A stretch of 64,000 nucleotides of DNA from UBA4732 sp963823075. Lineage in GTDB: Bacteria > Planctomycetota > Planctomycetia > Gemmatales > Gemmataceae. Positions 18,483 to 26,044 of this stretch are shown here, one piece after another. The stretch lies in contig CAWGKE010000002.1 of NCBI GenBank assembly GCA_963823075.1, positions 248,001 through 312,000 on the forward strand, written 5' to 3'. The translations under genes were made by a program, and so were the position numbers. The notes under the pieces were generated by a model. That model worked only from the letters and a program-made list of their open reading frames with translations, made no database searches and was not told the origin of the DNA. Each line of letters opens with the position of its first letter. Position 1 is the first letter of the stretch.

Positions 18483-19745
18483 TCAGGACGCGCTTACGAT
18501 CCCCGCGAGGGCCGTGGAAGGAATCCCCTCCCGCGGGGAGGGCGGTGCAACCGGCACTCCCGCCCGGGTCAGCTCCTCGCCGACGCGCATCCGAATGTGG
18601 CGAATGAGCTTCATCAGGTCGGCGCAGTAGATGCTGGGGTTGGCGAAATTCTCGCCTCCCGAGTAGCGATGCGGAAAATAGCCGCCGCCGCAGGCGTTCA
18701 CCAGGGAACACTCCTGGCAGGTGCGGCACAGTCCCCGGGCGTGCTGCTGCCTGGCCTGCACCCGGGCGTCGCCTGCCACGGCGTCCAGATCGTGATCGTA
18801 GACGTTGTACCCGAGGTGGGTCGCGCCGTCGTAGGTCGCTTTCAGCGAATCGACCGCCTCAAGCTCCCCGTTCGTCTCGACGACGATCAGGTCCACCGCG
18901 TCCGTGCCCACGGATTCGACGCCCGAAGGGGCGCCGAACAGCCTTCGCATGACGGCGTCGAAAAAGCGGATGCGCGTGGTCGTCTTGAGCGCGAACCAGT
19001 GATCGTAGGCCGCAATCAGCCAGTCGCCGAAAGGGGCGGCCTGTGGGTCGTGCTTTTTCCCCGGCGGGCAGTTGACCCAGTTGTAGTGGGGGAGCAGGTA
19101 ATCGAGGCCCGGGGGGTCCAGGGAAAGCAGGTAGTCGGTCACGCGGACAGGATCGGTTTGCGGATCGATGACGCACAGCAGACCGGCCAGGAGTGGGCGA
19201 TAGCGCGGCGATCGCAGCAGCTCCAGCCGCTTTTCCAGCTGGGCGGAGCTGGGCTTGCCCGCGTGATCCACCCGATGGCGATCGTTGATTTCGGGGGGGC
19301 CGTCGAGGCTGACGCCCATCGTGGCGCCGACCTCAAGCAAAACGTCGCCGATTTCGGGGGTGAAAAGGAGGCCGTTCGACTGCATCCCGATGTGAAATCG
19401 GACGCCCGCGCCGCTCAGCTCGTCCTTCAGGATCGCCGCGAGCCGGCGGAGATGGTCCGCCCCGCCCAGCAGCGGCTCGCCCCCGTGAAAAACAACGCAC
19501 ACGTGCTGCTGGTCGTGTTTGAGGCAATGTTCCCGGATGCGGACAGCGCTTTGGCGGGCGACGGCGTCGGACATGAAGGCTGGCTGTTCCCGCCAGCGCT
19601 GATCGGCCATGTTGTAGACGAAGCAGTAGGTGCAATTGAGGTTGCACCGGCTGGCGATTTTCCAGATGAACGTATGGAACGGGACAATCGGATGAGCCGG
19701 TTCGGTTCGCGCGGGAGCGGCGGGCAGCAGAGGAAGCGTGGGCAT
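18483..19745 (-). CDS. Radical SAM/SPASM peptide-modifying enzyme, FxsB-like
   Basis: A 420-aa enzyme. The SAM-binding [4Fe-4S] motif is C34-x3-C38-x2-C41 (CNLNCTYC) in the context WKIASRCNLNCTYCFVYNMADQRW, which closely follows the FxsB subfamily pattern. A C-terminal SPASM region has C340, C343, C346, C352 and C374 for auxiliary clusters. FxsB-type enzymes are grouped with radical SAM proteins that form C-C crosslinks on aromatic-x-x motifs of precursor peptides. The substrate here should be the two small peptides encoded just upstream (20005-20196 and 21477-21668). The start ATG at 19745 has GGAG seven bases upstream. The gene is intact. Confidence 0.85.
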   Translation of the reverse strand: MPTLPLLPAAPARTEPAHPIVPFHTFIWKIASRCNLNCTYCFVYNMADQRWREQPAFMSDAVARQSAVRIREHCLKHDQQHVCVVFHGGEPLLGGADHLRRLAAILKDELSGAGVRFHIGMQSNGLLFTPEIGDVLLEVGATMGVSLDGPPEINDRHRVDHAGKPSSAQLEKRLELLRSPRYRPLLAGLLCVIDPQTDPVRVTDYLLSLDPPGLDYLLPHYNWVNCPPGKKHDPQAAPFGDWLIAAYDHWFALKTTTRIRFFDAVMRRLFGAPSGVESVGTDAVDLIVVETNGELEAVDSLKATYDGATHLGYNVYDHDLDAVAGDARVQARQQHARGLCRTCQECSLVNACGGGYFPHRYSGGENFANPSIYCADLMKLIRHIRMRVGEELTRAGVPVAPPSPREGIPSTALAGIVSAS

Positions 19746-19809
19746 GGTTCGACTCCGCGGTGCTTCGGAGGGTGCGGCAGCTGCGAGAGGAGACCGACCG
19801 CGCCTGAAG

Positions 19810-19872
19810 TCGGAGCCGCGACCGCAAGGGAGCGGTGGACGGTCCCACCGCTCCCTTGTGGTCGCGGCTCTG
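19810..19872. repeat. Palindrome, family 1
   Basis: TCGGAGCCGCGACCGCAAGG arm and its near complement, between the radical SAM gene and the first precursor cassette. Confidence 0.85.
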
Positions 19873-19908
19873 TTTGCGAGATCGCTCCCGGCGAAGGCTC
19901 GGCCGGAA

Positions 19909-20003
19909 TCGTTAGGCGAGCGGCGGCAGGAATGATACCCGTAGCCGCATTCGCCAGAATGCGGCTACGGGTAAGGTATTTCCCGCCCCTTGCCTTAGGC
20001 GAA
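19909..20003. repeat. REP-like element, family 3 (CCCGTAGCCGCATTC type)
   Basis: The stem ACCCGTAGCCGCATTC (19937-19952) pairs with 19957-19972. Conserved flanks are GCGAGCGGCGGCAGGAATGA on the left and AAGGTATTTCCCGCCCCT on the right. Copies: 21386, 55620 (inverted) and 63699. Confidence 0.88.
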
Positions 20004-20004
20004 C

Positions 20005-20196
20005 TTAGACAATTCCTGAGTAGAAGACGCTGTGGCTGGTGTGCTGCATCGAGGCGCGCGGGGCTGTCCCCTCTTCTTCCATTTGTTTTTTGACCTGCAG
20101 CATCACCGCCTTGAGGGCGGGATGGTCCAGCTGGCGGATGTCGCCGACCGTCACGTTGGCCATGTCGATCTCGACGCGTTCTTCTGCTGGCGCCAT
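20005..20196 (-). CDS. RiPP precursor peptide candidate, FxsA-like, copy 1
   Basis: A 63-aa peptide. The N-terminal ~45 residues are an acidic and hydrophobic leader with VTVGDIRQLDHPALKAVML, similar in pattern to FxsA leaders. The C-terminus is SMQHTSHSVFYSGIV. It carries F58-Y-S60 three residues from the end, and H52-T-S54 and H55-S-V just before. Actinobacterial FxsA peptides end in FxSxx, so this one has one extra residue. The start at 20196 is preferred because GGAAGG lies nine bases upstream; an ATG five codons earlier has no such site. The radical SAM and HExxH genes follow on the same strand. Confidence 0.8.
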   Translation of the reverse strand: MAPAEERVEIDMANVTVGDIRQLDHPALKAVMLQVKKQMEEEGTAPRASMQHTSHSVFYSGIV

Positions 20197-20259
20197 GGTT
20201 GGGCCTTCCATTAGAGAAGTGCAGGGGGTGGTTGAACAACCACAGTTTCCCGTTTAGGC

Positions 20260-20287
20260 ATAGTACACAGGCTGGGTATGTTGTCAA
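20260..20287 (-). promoter_or_regulatory. Promoter candidate for precursor copy 1
   Basis: On the minus strand: -35 TTGACA at 20287-20282, a 16-nt spacer, and -10 TACTAT at 20265-20260, with an A/T-rich stretch just upstream. The start codon is about 60 nt downstream. Confidence 0.6.
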
Positions 20288-20349
20288 GAAAATAATAGGG
20301 ATTATCGGATTCCACAGGCGCTGCGCCTAAAGTCGGAGCCGCGACCGTA

Positions 20350-21332
20350 AGAGCAAATTGCATCAGGCGACGTAAGTCTGTTTTCTCAATTGCATTCGGA
20401 GGGCGTTAAAGATCAGTTTGGCCTGGACCCAGCGGTTGACGCGGCGGTACGTCCGCACCCATGCCGGCAACGGCGCCAAGCCGCCGCCGAAGCTGGTCAG
20501 GTTCCCGAAGTAGCGTTCGATCGCCTGCCGCCCTTTCAGCAGGCCGCGCCCGAACGCGGGGAACGGGCTGTCCAGGATTTCCAGGCCGCGCAACCGGCCC
20601 GGGCTGTGCCGGTGGTGGCCCAGACCTTTGGCATTCTTGTAGCGTCGGGGCGTCACCAACTGGAGGTCCCCCTTGGCCCCACAGGCGTCGTGCAGTTGAT
20701 TGTCGTCGAAGGCGGCGTCGCCCACCACGTAGCCTTGGATCTCGGCCTGCCGGATCATCCGCCGGGCCATGACGCGTTCGTCCTTGTTCATCGGGGCCAG
20801 ACGCCAGAGGGGCAGCGAGCCGTCGCAGCCGACCAGGGCGTGCAGCTTGTAGCCCTTGGCCTTGCCGGCGGCGGCCCTGCCGTAGCCGGCCTGGCGGTCG
20901 CCGGAGGCGCCGCCGATGGGCAGGCCCTTGCCATCGACCAGCCAGAGCAACGGCGGGTCGCCTTGCGGGTCCAGAACGTCTCGCGCCAGATGTCCCAGCA
21001 GGTCCAGAACCGAGGGGCTGCGGAGCCGACGCGACATCACCGAGGGCGAGGGGAGTGGCTTCTTGCGGGCGTGCAACGGCCAGTTCCTCTTGTCACAAGC
21101 CCAGCAGGTGGGGCGGTCGTGCAGGGCGGCCCAGTAGAAGACCCGGACGATGTCCCGGTCCTGGAAGGTACAGTGGGGGCGGAAAGGCGTTGACAGCCGC
21201 CCCAGCTGCCGCTCGAAGGAGAGCCAGAGTTCGTGTTCCATGAAACAACCTCCGACGGGTTACGTCAAAGGTTATTATGAACGCCAACTCCTTCTCCTGA
21301 CAAGCCTTGCAGCCGCGCCTGCAATTTGCTCT
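20350..21332. mobile_element. IS element inserted in a family 1 palindrome between the precursor copies
   Basis: 13-bp inverted ends (AGAGCAAATTGCA and complement) enclose one transposase gene. Outside them the flanks GAGCCGCGACCG and CGGTCGCGGCTC are themselves complementary, so the element sits in the centre of a hairpin repeat. A TA at each junction could be a 2-bp target duplication. The exact ends are uncertain because the target is palindromic. Confidence 0.75.
20363..21241 (-). CDS. DDE transposase (IS4/IS5-like)
   Basis: A 292-aa transposase. Likely catalytic residues are D103 (WLVDGKGLPIGG), D175 (VVGDAAFDDNQL) and E242 (RQAIERYFGNL). An N-terminal cysteine pair (CWAC) precedes the catalytic core. 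The family is judged by the spacing and the RxxIERxFG motif; the exact IS group cannot be fixed. The frame is intact, so the element may still be active. It points in the same direction as the RiPP-like operon and separates precursor copy 2 from copy 1. Confidence 0.8.
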   Translation of the reverse strand: MEHELWLSFERQLGRLSTPFRPHCTFQDRDIVRVFYWAALHDRPTCWACDKRNWPLHARKKPLPSPSVMSRRLRSPSVLDLLGHLARDVLDPQGDPPLLWLVDGKGLPIGGASGDRQAGYGRAAAGKAKGYKLHALVGCDGSLPLWRLAPMNKDERVMARRMIRQAEIQGYVVGDAAFDDNQLHDACGAKGDLQLVTPRRYKNAKGLGHHRHSPGRLRGLEILDSPFPAFGRGLLKGRQAIERYFGNLTSFGGGLAPLPAWVRTYRRVNRWVQAKLIFNALRMQLRKQTYVA

Positions 21333-21385
21333 TACGGTCGCGGCTCTGTTCGAGATCGCTCCCGGCGAAGGCTCGGCCGGAATCG

Positions 21386-21472
21386 TTAGGCGAGCGGCGG
21401 CAGGAATGATACCCGTAGCCGCATTCGCCAGAATGCGGCTACGGGTAAGGTATTTCCCGCCCCTCGCTAGGC
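21386..21472. repeat. REP-like element, family 3
   Basis: Stem ACCCGTAGCCGCATTC...GAATGCGGCTACGGGT at 21411-21446, with the same flanks as the copy at 19909. Confidence 0.88.
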
Positions 21473-21476
21473 GAAC

Positions 21477-21668
21477 TTAGACAATTCCTGAGTAGAAGAC
21501 GCTGTGGCTGGTGTGCTGCATCGAGGCGCGCGGGGCTGTCCCCTCTTCTTCCATTTGTTTTTTGACCTGCAGCATCACCGCCTTGAGGGCGGGATGGTCC
21601 AGCCGGCGGATGTCGCCGACCGTCACGTTGTCCATGTCGATCTCGACTCGTTCTTCTGCTGGCGCCAT
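21477..21668 (-). CDS. RiPP precursor peptide candidate, FxsA-like, copy 2
   Basis: A 63-aa peptide differing from copy 1 at two leader positions (A13D and Q22R in the peptide numbering). The C-terminal core SMQHTSHSVFYSGIV is identical. GGAAGG precedes the ATG at 21668 as in copy 1. Identity of the core with drift in the leader suggests that both would give the same product. A longer open frame starting near 21740 was rejected because it reads back through the upstream promoter region. Confidence 0.8.
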   Translation of the reverse strand: MAPAEERVEIDMDNVTVGDIRRLDHPALKAVMLQVKKQMEEEGTAPRASMQHTSHSVFYSGIV

Positions 21669-21731
21669 GGTTGGGCCTTCCATTAGAGAAGTGAATGGGG
21701 CAGTTGGATAACCACAACTTCCCGTGTGGGC

Positions 21732-21759
21732 ATGGTACACAGGCTGGGTATGTTGTCAA
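21732..21759 (-). promoter_or_regulatory. Promoter candidate for precursor copy 2
   Basis: -35 TTGACA at 21759-21754, a 16-nt spacer and -10 TACCAT at 21737-21732. The -10 is one base further from consensus than in copy 1, so copy 2 may be weaker. Confidence 0.55.
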
Positions 21760-21804
21760 GAAAACAATAGGGATTATCGGATTCCACAGGCACCGCGCCT
21801 AAAG

Positions 21805-21900
21805 TCAGAGCCACGACCGTAAGGGAGCGGGGGACGGTTCCCTCGCTCCCTTATGGTCGTGGCTCTGATGTTCCGCTCCCTTACGGTCGCGGCTCCGACA
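21805..21900. repeat. Palindrome, family 1, with an extra third arm
   Basis: CAGAGCCACGACCGTAAGG pairs with an arm ending near 21868. A second complementary arm, CGCTCCCTTACGGTCGCGGC, follows at 21874-21899. Confidence 0.8.
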
Positions 21901-21902
21901 GC

Positions 21903-22809
21903 CTACCAGTCGGAGCCGAGGACCTGTCCGTCGTTGGGGAAGATGGCATAGGTCCACGTCTGCATGCCGACGCCCGTGTTGATGAGGCGGACGCTGCCGT
22001 CGCCCAGGCCCACCATCAGGCCGCCCGCGTAGAAGCTGTTCGGCATCAGCGGGTTGCACGCCGCCACGCCCGGCTGCGGCTGGAACGGCGTGTTATTGTA
22101 GTTGAAAAGCGAGCCGTTGAACCCGTCGGCCGCATGGTTGCCGTTGGAGTAGTTGCCGCTCATGGCGCCCCAGACGGACGAATAGATGATCGCGTTGGTC
22201 TGACCGGGGCCGGAGCCTTGCCCGTCCTCGCCCCAGATGTGCTGGCCGTTGCCGCAGATGCACCAGCGCCTCCAGGAACACGATCGTGTCCGACTGGCCG
22301 TCGGTGAACGTCGCCGGGATGTTGGAGAAGCCCTCGTTCTCGCCGTGGAAGACGTAGAAGTTGGAGGCGTAGCTGGTGGCGCCGCGGTTGCCCCACGTCA
22401 GGTTGTTGGCCGGCATCGACGGGTCGCCGGGGCTGGCGTAGCTCTTGACGACGGAGCCGCTGTTCCAGGACCAGTCGGGCGTGTTGTTGTAGATGTTGCC
22501 GCCTTCCATGTAGGGCAGGATGTAGTACAGGAGCGTGCCGTGTTCGGCCGGGGCGCCGCCGCGGACGCGGCCGGTGCCGGGGAAGTAGCCGACTGTGTTT
22601 GGCAGCTTGCTGTTGGCGTCGTTGCAGGAGTGCAGCGCCAGCGACATTTGCTTAAGGTTGTTGGCGTCCGAGATGCGGGCGGCGGCTTCGCGCACCTTCT
22701 GGACGGCGGGCAGCAACAGGCCGATCAGGATGGCGATGATGGCGATGACGACCAGCAGTTCGATCAGCGTGAAGCCGCGCTGCTTCACCCACTTGCGTAA
22801 CCTTGCCAT
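21903..22809 (-). CDS. DUF1559 protein with prepilin-type N-terminus, one frameshift
   Basis: About 302 residues. The N-terminus KQRGFTLIELLVVIAIIAIL is a type IV prepilin-like methylation motif and helix, cleaved after G in related proteins. It continues with GLLLPAVQKVREAAAR, the hallmark of the DUF1559 family, which is greatly expanded in planctomycetes. The C-terminal FYAGGLMVGLGDGSVRLINTGV (H-X9-DG-type motif region) is in another frame. One extra base near 22270 explains it: upstream reads TIVFLE, and the corrected continuation is RWCICGNGQHIWGEDG. An assembly error is likely. It probably belongs to a surface or pseudopilus-like structure; the exact role is unknown. Confidence 0.88.
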
Positions 22810-23104
22810 GTTCCCTCCTCAAGAGATAAGAATGAACGACTGCGTGCTGGCGGCCGGAACATCCGACCGCAAGACGGATTCCGCGGAGATGGGGCCTTTG
22901 GCCCCCCACCTCACTCCGGGTATGAAATCCGCGGCCTAGGGAGAGCCCGTCACCCAAGAGCGCAATCTGTGCAACCACCAATCTTTTCATTCCCCCGAAC
23001 CATAGTCAAGGAAAAAATGAGACTTTTCTGAGAATGAAGAGATGTTGATTTCACAAATGAGACGGTCGCTTCTCGGCTCGCGCGCCGGAGCCGCCGCCCC
23101 GTCG

Positions 23105-24241
23105 TCAATAGAGCCGATACAGCATCCAGTAGACGACAACGCCGGTCGCGGACACGTACAGCCAAATTGGCAGCGTCCAGCGCGCAATCCCCACGTGCCG
23201 CGCCAGCCGACCGCGCAGTCCGAGGTGCGCGGTGTAGAGCGCCAGCGGCGCGGTCACGACGGCCAGGACCGTGTGCGACAGCAGCACCGTCAGGTACACC
23301 GTCGCCGCCCACGCGGGGGCGTCCGGCCACTGGTCGCTGAACCGGGTCGGCGCCCCGTGGCGGACGGCGATGTGGAAATAGAGGTACGACGCCAGGAACA
23401 CTGCCGAGACGGCCAGGGCCGACAACATGCACGCGATGTGCAGCCGGATCGCGCGGCGGCGGATGGCCGCGTAGCCGAGCAGCAGCAGCAGGCCGGCCGC
23501 GGCATTCAGCGCCGCATTGACCGGCGGGAAGAACGCCGCGCCGTCGCCCTCGTGCAGCAGCGCCGTGACCTTGTCTCGCAGCCGCCGCTGGTCCTCCTCG
23601 AACGTCCGGGGTGATTCGCCTTCCGACAAGTCAGGGACGCCGTCGAAATAGCCGCGGACGACGCCGTGGCGGTCTACGACCGCCAGGAGCGTGCTGTGAC
23701 TGACCGCGTCGCCGGGCGAGGCGTTCGCGTCCGGGTTCTTCGCCGCCCCCACCTTGAAGCCGTCGTTCTCCAGGCGGTAGACGTCGGCCTCCTTGCCCGT
23801 CAGGAACAGCCAGCGCGCCCGGTCGGCCCCGAAGCCGGCGGCGTACTTTTTGAGGACTTCGGGAGTATCGTGTTCCGGATCGACGGTGAAGGTGAGCAGG
23901 CGGACGTCGGGGGCGGCGGCAAACTCGTCCTGGAGCCGGGCCATCGTGGCGGTGACGCGGGGGCAGGGGCCGCTGCAGTGCGTGAAGATGAACGACGCGA
24001 TCCAAACCTTGCCGGCCAGGTCGGGGTCGGACGGCCGAACCGAGCGGCCATCCTGGTCGGTGAGGGCGAAATCGCCTACGGGGTAGGCAACGTCCTCGCG
24101 GCTTCGATCCGTCGGGGCGGGGCGGCAGGATGCGAGGCAGGTCAAGCAGAGCAGGCCGGCGGCGGTCCAGGCCGCGCCGGAACGATGAATGCGGAATGAT
24201 GAATGATGAATCCAGACCGGCAGGCCGCTTTTGTTCATCAT
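23105..24241 (-). CDS. SCO1/SenC copper chaperone fused to a DUF420 membrane domain
   Basis: A 378-aa protein. A lipoprotein-like signal ends LTCLASC near residue 39. The thioredoxin-fold SCO domain has the copper-binding C89-x3-C93 (CSGPC) and the distal histidine in SHSTL. The last ~140 residues hold about four transmembrane segments of the DUF420 type, also linked to cytochrome oxidase assembly. It should deliver copper to the CuA site of subunit II. It is the last gene of the oxidase operon. A mirror-type palindrome overlaps the first ~18 codons, so the true start could be a little downstream of 24241. Confidence 0.88.
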   Translation of the reverse strand: MMNKSGLPVWIHHSSFRIHRSGAAWTAAGLLCLTCLASCRPAPTDRSREDVAYPVGDFALTDQDGRSVRPSDPDLAGKVWIASFIFTHCSGPCPRVTATMARLQDEFAAAPDVRLLTFTVDPEHDTPEVLKKYAAGFGADRARWLFLTGKEADVYRLENDGFKVGAAKNPDANASPGDAVSHSTLLAVVDRHGVVRGYFDGVPDLSEGESPRTFEEDQRRLRDKVTALLHEGDGAAFFPPVNAALNAAAGLLLLLGYAAIRRRAIRLHIACMLSALAVSAVFLASYLYFHIAVRHGAPTRFSDQWPDAPAWAATVYLTVLLSHTVLAVVTAPLALYTAHLGLRGRLARHVGIARWTLPIWLYVSATGVVVYWMLYRLY

Positions 24242-24265
24242 TCATCATTCCGCGTTCATCGTTCC
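24179..24265. repeat. Palindrome of GAATGAT words over the SCO1 start
   Basis: 32-bp arms (GGAACGATGAATGCGGAATG and onward) flanking a ~23-nt loop; it spans the 5' end of the SCO1 frame. Confidence 0.85.
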
Positions 24266-24276
24266 ACATGGCGCCG

Positions 24277-24615
24277 TCAATGCTGCCAGGCGAGGACCAT
24301 GTCCGGCAGGAACACGAACATCATCATGGCGCCGAGGATGAAGGCCGGGAAGATCATGAAGTAGAGCTTGCGCCAGTCGGTGAACAGGTGCATGAAAATG
24401 TAGCTGACCAGGGCGGCCTTGACCACGGCCACGCCGAGGATGATGGCGAAGCTGACGCCCTTGCTGATCCACGGGTGCTCGCCGGCGGCGAGGAAATTGG
24501 CAAGGAACGAGGCCAGCGTGAAGAAGGCCAGGGCGACGAACACGCCCAGGTACACCCGGACCATGCGTCCGTGGTGGTCGTCGTGGGCCTCGGGTTTGGG
24601 TGCGTCGTCGGCCAT
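24277..24615 (-). CDS. Cytochrome oxidase subunit IV (small prokaryotic type)
   Basis: A 112-aa membrane protein with three transmembrane segments (VYLGVFVALAFFTLASFL, FAIILGVAVVKAALVSYIFMHL and FMIFPAFILGAMMMFVFL). The pattern matches the caa3/bo3-type subunit IV family (CyoD/COX4_pro), which stabilises the core complex. The ATG at 24615 has GGAGG just upstream; a TTG four codons earlier overlaps that site and is rejected. It lies between subunit III and SCO1 in the oxidase operon. Confidence 0.85.
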   Translation of the reverse strand: MADDAPKPEAHDDHHGRMVRVYLGVFVALAFFTLASFLANFLAAGEHPWISKGVSFAIILGVAVVKAALVSYIFMHLFTDWRKLYFMIFPAFILGAMMMFVFLPDMVLAWQH

Positions 24616-24628
24616 GGCGGCCTCCAAG

Positions 24629-24742
24629 ATAGTGTTCAGTGTTCAGTGTTCAGCAAGGAAGCATCATGGCGCGAATGAACCATTTTCCCACCGCCGCTGA
24701 ACACTGAACACTGAACACTGAACACTGAACACTGAACACTAT
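24629..24742. repeat. Palindrome of repeated GAACACT heptamers
   Basis: Three to four AGTGTTC units on the left and seven GAACACT units on the right, around a ~40-nt loop between subunits III and IV. Its last bases touch the subunit III stop codon. Confidence 0.88.
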
Positions 24743-25938
24743 ATCAGATACAGCAGCGGGAACAGAAAGATCCAAACGATATCGACGAAGTGCCAGTACA
24801 GGCCGACCAGCTCCAGCATGTTGGAGTGCCGCTTCTGAAGGCCGCCGCTGCGAGCGCCGACGATCAGGATGATCGCGAAGACGACCAACCCGCCGAAGAC
24901 GTGCAGGGCGTGGAAGCCGGTCATGGCGAAGTAGCAAGACGCCCACAGGTTGCCGAACGGGATGGACGGCGTCAAGTGGATTTGCCCCTCGTACTTGTGC
25001 AGCAGCTCGTTGACGCGGGCGCCGACCTGTTCCGGCGGGGTCGGCCGGCGGTAGGCGTTGGTGACGGGGTTCGCCCCGCCTCCCATCGAGAGCAGCAGCT
25101 GTTCGCAGTCCGCCACGACGGGATTGGCCTTCGAGATCGCCTCGACCTCGCCCTCGACCTTCTGGACGTAGGCCCCGGCGGCGGCCGGGTCCGCGAGGGC
25201 CGCCCCGTCCGCCGGAGACACCTTCGCATTCGGCTGGTTCTTGAGGAGGAGGGCGACCTGCTCGTTGACCTTGGCCGCCTCCGCTTGCGGCGTCATCGGG
25301 TCGCCAGGGGCGTCGTGCAGGTCCGTCAGATACCGCGCCAGCGCCTGCGCATCCGCGACGACCGCGTCCCGTGCCCGGATCGTCTGCAGCTGGCCGCGCA
25401 CCCGTTCGATGTACTGCATTCCGACGGCGTGGTACTGCTGTTCGCGGCGGAAGGCGTCGTTGAAGCGCCACTCCTCAACCTGCTGAGCGTTGAGGTTGTC
25501 GGGCGCCTCCATCGTGCCGGGCAGCACCTCGCCGATGCGGCCGGGGAGGATGTCGTGGTCGAACTTGGCGTAGTATTCATACGCCTTGATGCCGAGGAAG
25601 AGGGTGCCCAGCGCGAGGGTGGCGCCGACGTAGATCATGGCGTTGCGCGACTTGCCGATGTGGGCGGCGTGGTGGGCCAGCACCACGGTGAGGCTGCTGC
25701 AAATCAGCACGAACGTGTTCAGGGCGCCGATCCACTCGACCAAGTGAACTTCGTGCGGCTGCGGCCAGTGGAACGGCGAGTGGTTGGGCGTGCCGTTGCG
25801 CAGGATGACGTACACGCCGATCAGGGCGGTGAAGAACATGATTTCCGTGACGAGGAACAGCCACATGGCCAGCTTGCCGTTGGGCAAGGGCAATCCCATG
25901 TGGGCTTGTTGCGGTTCGTCGTGGACGGCTTGGGTCAT
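24739..25938 (-). CDS. ctaE: Cytochrome c oxidase subunit III with a large soluble insertion
   Basis: A 399-aa protein, about twice the usual length. Conserved parts are LPNGKLAMWLFLVTEIMFF at the start, GIKAYEYYAKFDHDI, and FGNLWASCYFAMTGFHALHVFGG with YWHFVDIVWIFLFPLLYLI at the end. Between residues ~131 and ~316 there is a soluble, partly helical insertion of about 185 residues, rich in charged and Ala/Gln residues, where typical proteins have a short loop. The reading frame is continuous, so the insertion is real unless misassembled. The operon order is subunit II, I, ctaA, ctaB, III, IV. Confidence 0.9.
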   Translation of the reverse strand: MTQAVHDEPQQAHMGLPLPNGKLAMWLFLVTEIMFFTALIGVYVILRNGTPNHSPFHWPQPHEVHLVEWIGALNTFVLICSSLTVVLAHHAAHIGKSRNAMIYVGATLALGTLFLGIKAYEYYAKFDHDILPGRIGEVLPGTMEAPDNLNAQQVEEWRFNDAFRREQQYHAVGMQYIERVRGQLQTIRARDAVVADAQALARYLTDLHDAPGDPMTPQAEAAKVNEQVALLLKNQPNAKVSPADGAALADPAAAGAYVQKVEGEVEAISKANPVVADCEQLLLSMGGGANPVTNAYRRPTPPEQVGARVNELLHKYEGQIHLTPSIPFGNLWASCYFAMTGFHALHVFGGLVVFAIILIVGARSGGLQKRHSNMLELVGLYWHFVDIVWIFLFPLLYLI

Positions 25939-25948
25939 GGCAATTCCA

Positions 25949-26044
25949 GGGGTCAGGAGTCAGGGGTCAGGAGTCAGGACTCAGGAGTCAGGGAAGAACC
26001 GTTCCGTCTTTCCCCTGACTCCTGACTCCTGACCCCTGACTCCT
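25949..26044. repeat. Palindrome of repeated GTCAGGA words
   Basis: Left arm of GGGGTCAGGAGTCAG repeats and right arm of CTGACTCCTGACCCC repeats around a ~16-nt loop, between ctaB and ctaE. It overlaps the ctaB stop codon. Confidence 0.88.

Larger units (their letters stand above)
19859..20350. repeat. Direct repeat, copy 1 (precursor cassette)
   Basis: About 490 bp nearly identical to 21334-21822. It contains a family 3 palindrome, the precursor gene and its promoter candidate, and ends in a family 1 half-palindrome. Differences from copy 2 are a few substitutions and 1-4 base indels. Confidence 0.9.
21334..21822. repeat. Direct repeat, copy 2 (precursor cassette)
   Basis: Near-identical partner of 19859-20350. 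The two were probably one tandem duplication before the IS at 20350-21332 landed at their junction. Confidence 0.9.

Noticed and set aside
20196..20211. Upstream ATG giving a 68-aa precursor copy 1
   Set aside because: It has no Shine-Dalgarno site, whereas GGAAGG fits the downstream ATG; the site overlaps the upstream ATG itself.
21477..21740. An 87-aa version of precursor copy 2
   Set aside because: The extra N-terminal residues would come from the leader and promoter region (-10 at 21732-21737), and the SD supports the later start.
24629..24742. Repeated GAACACT heptamers as a CRISPR array
   Set aside because: There are no spacers: the units are contiguous and their complements form a single palindrome.
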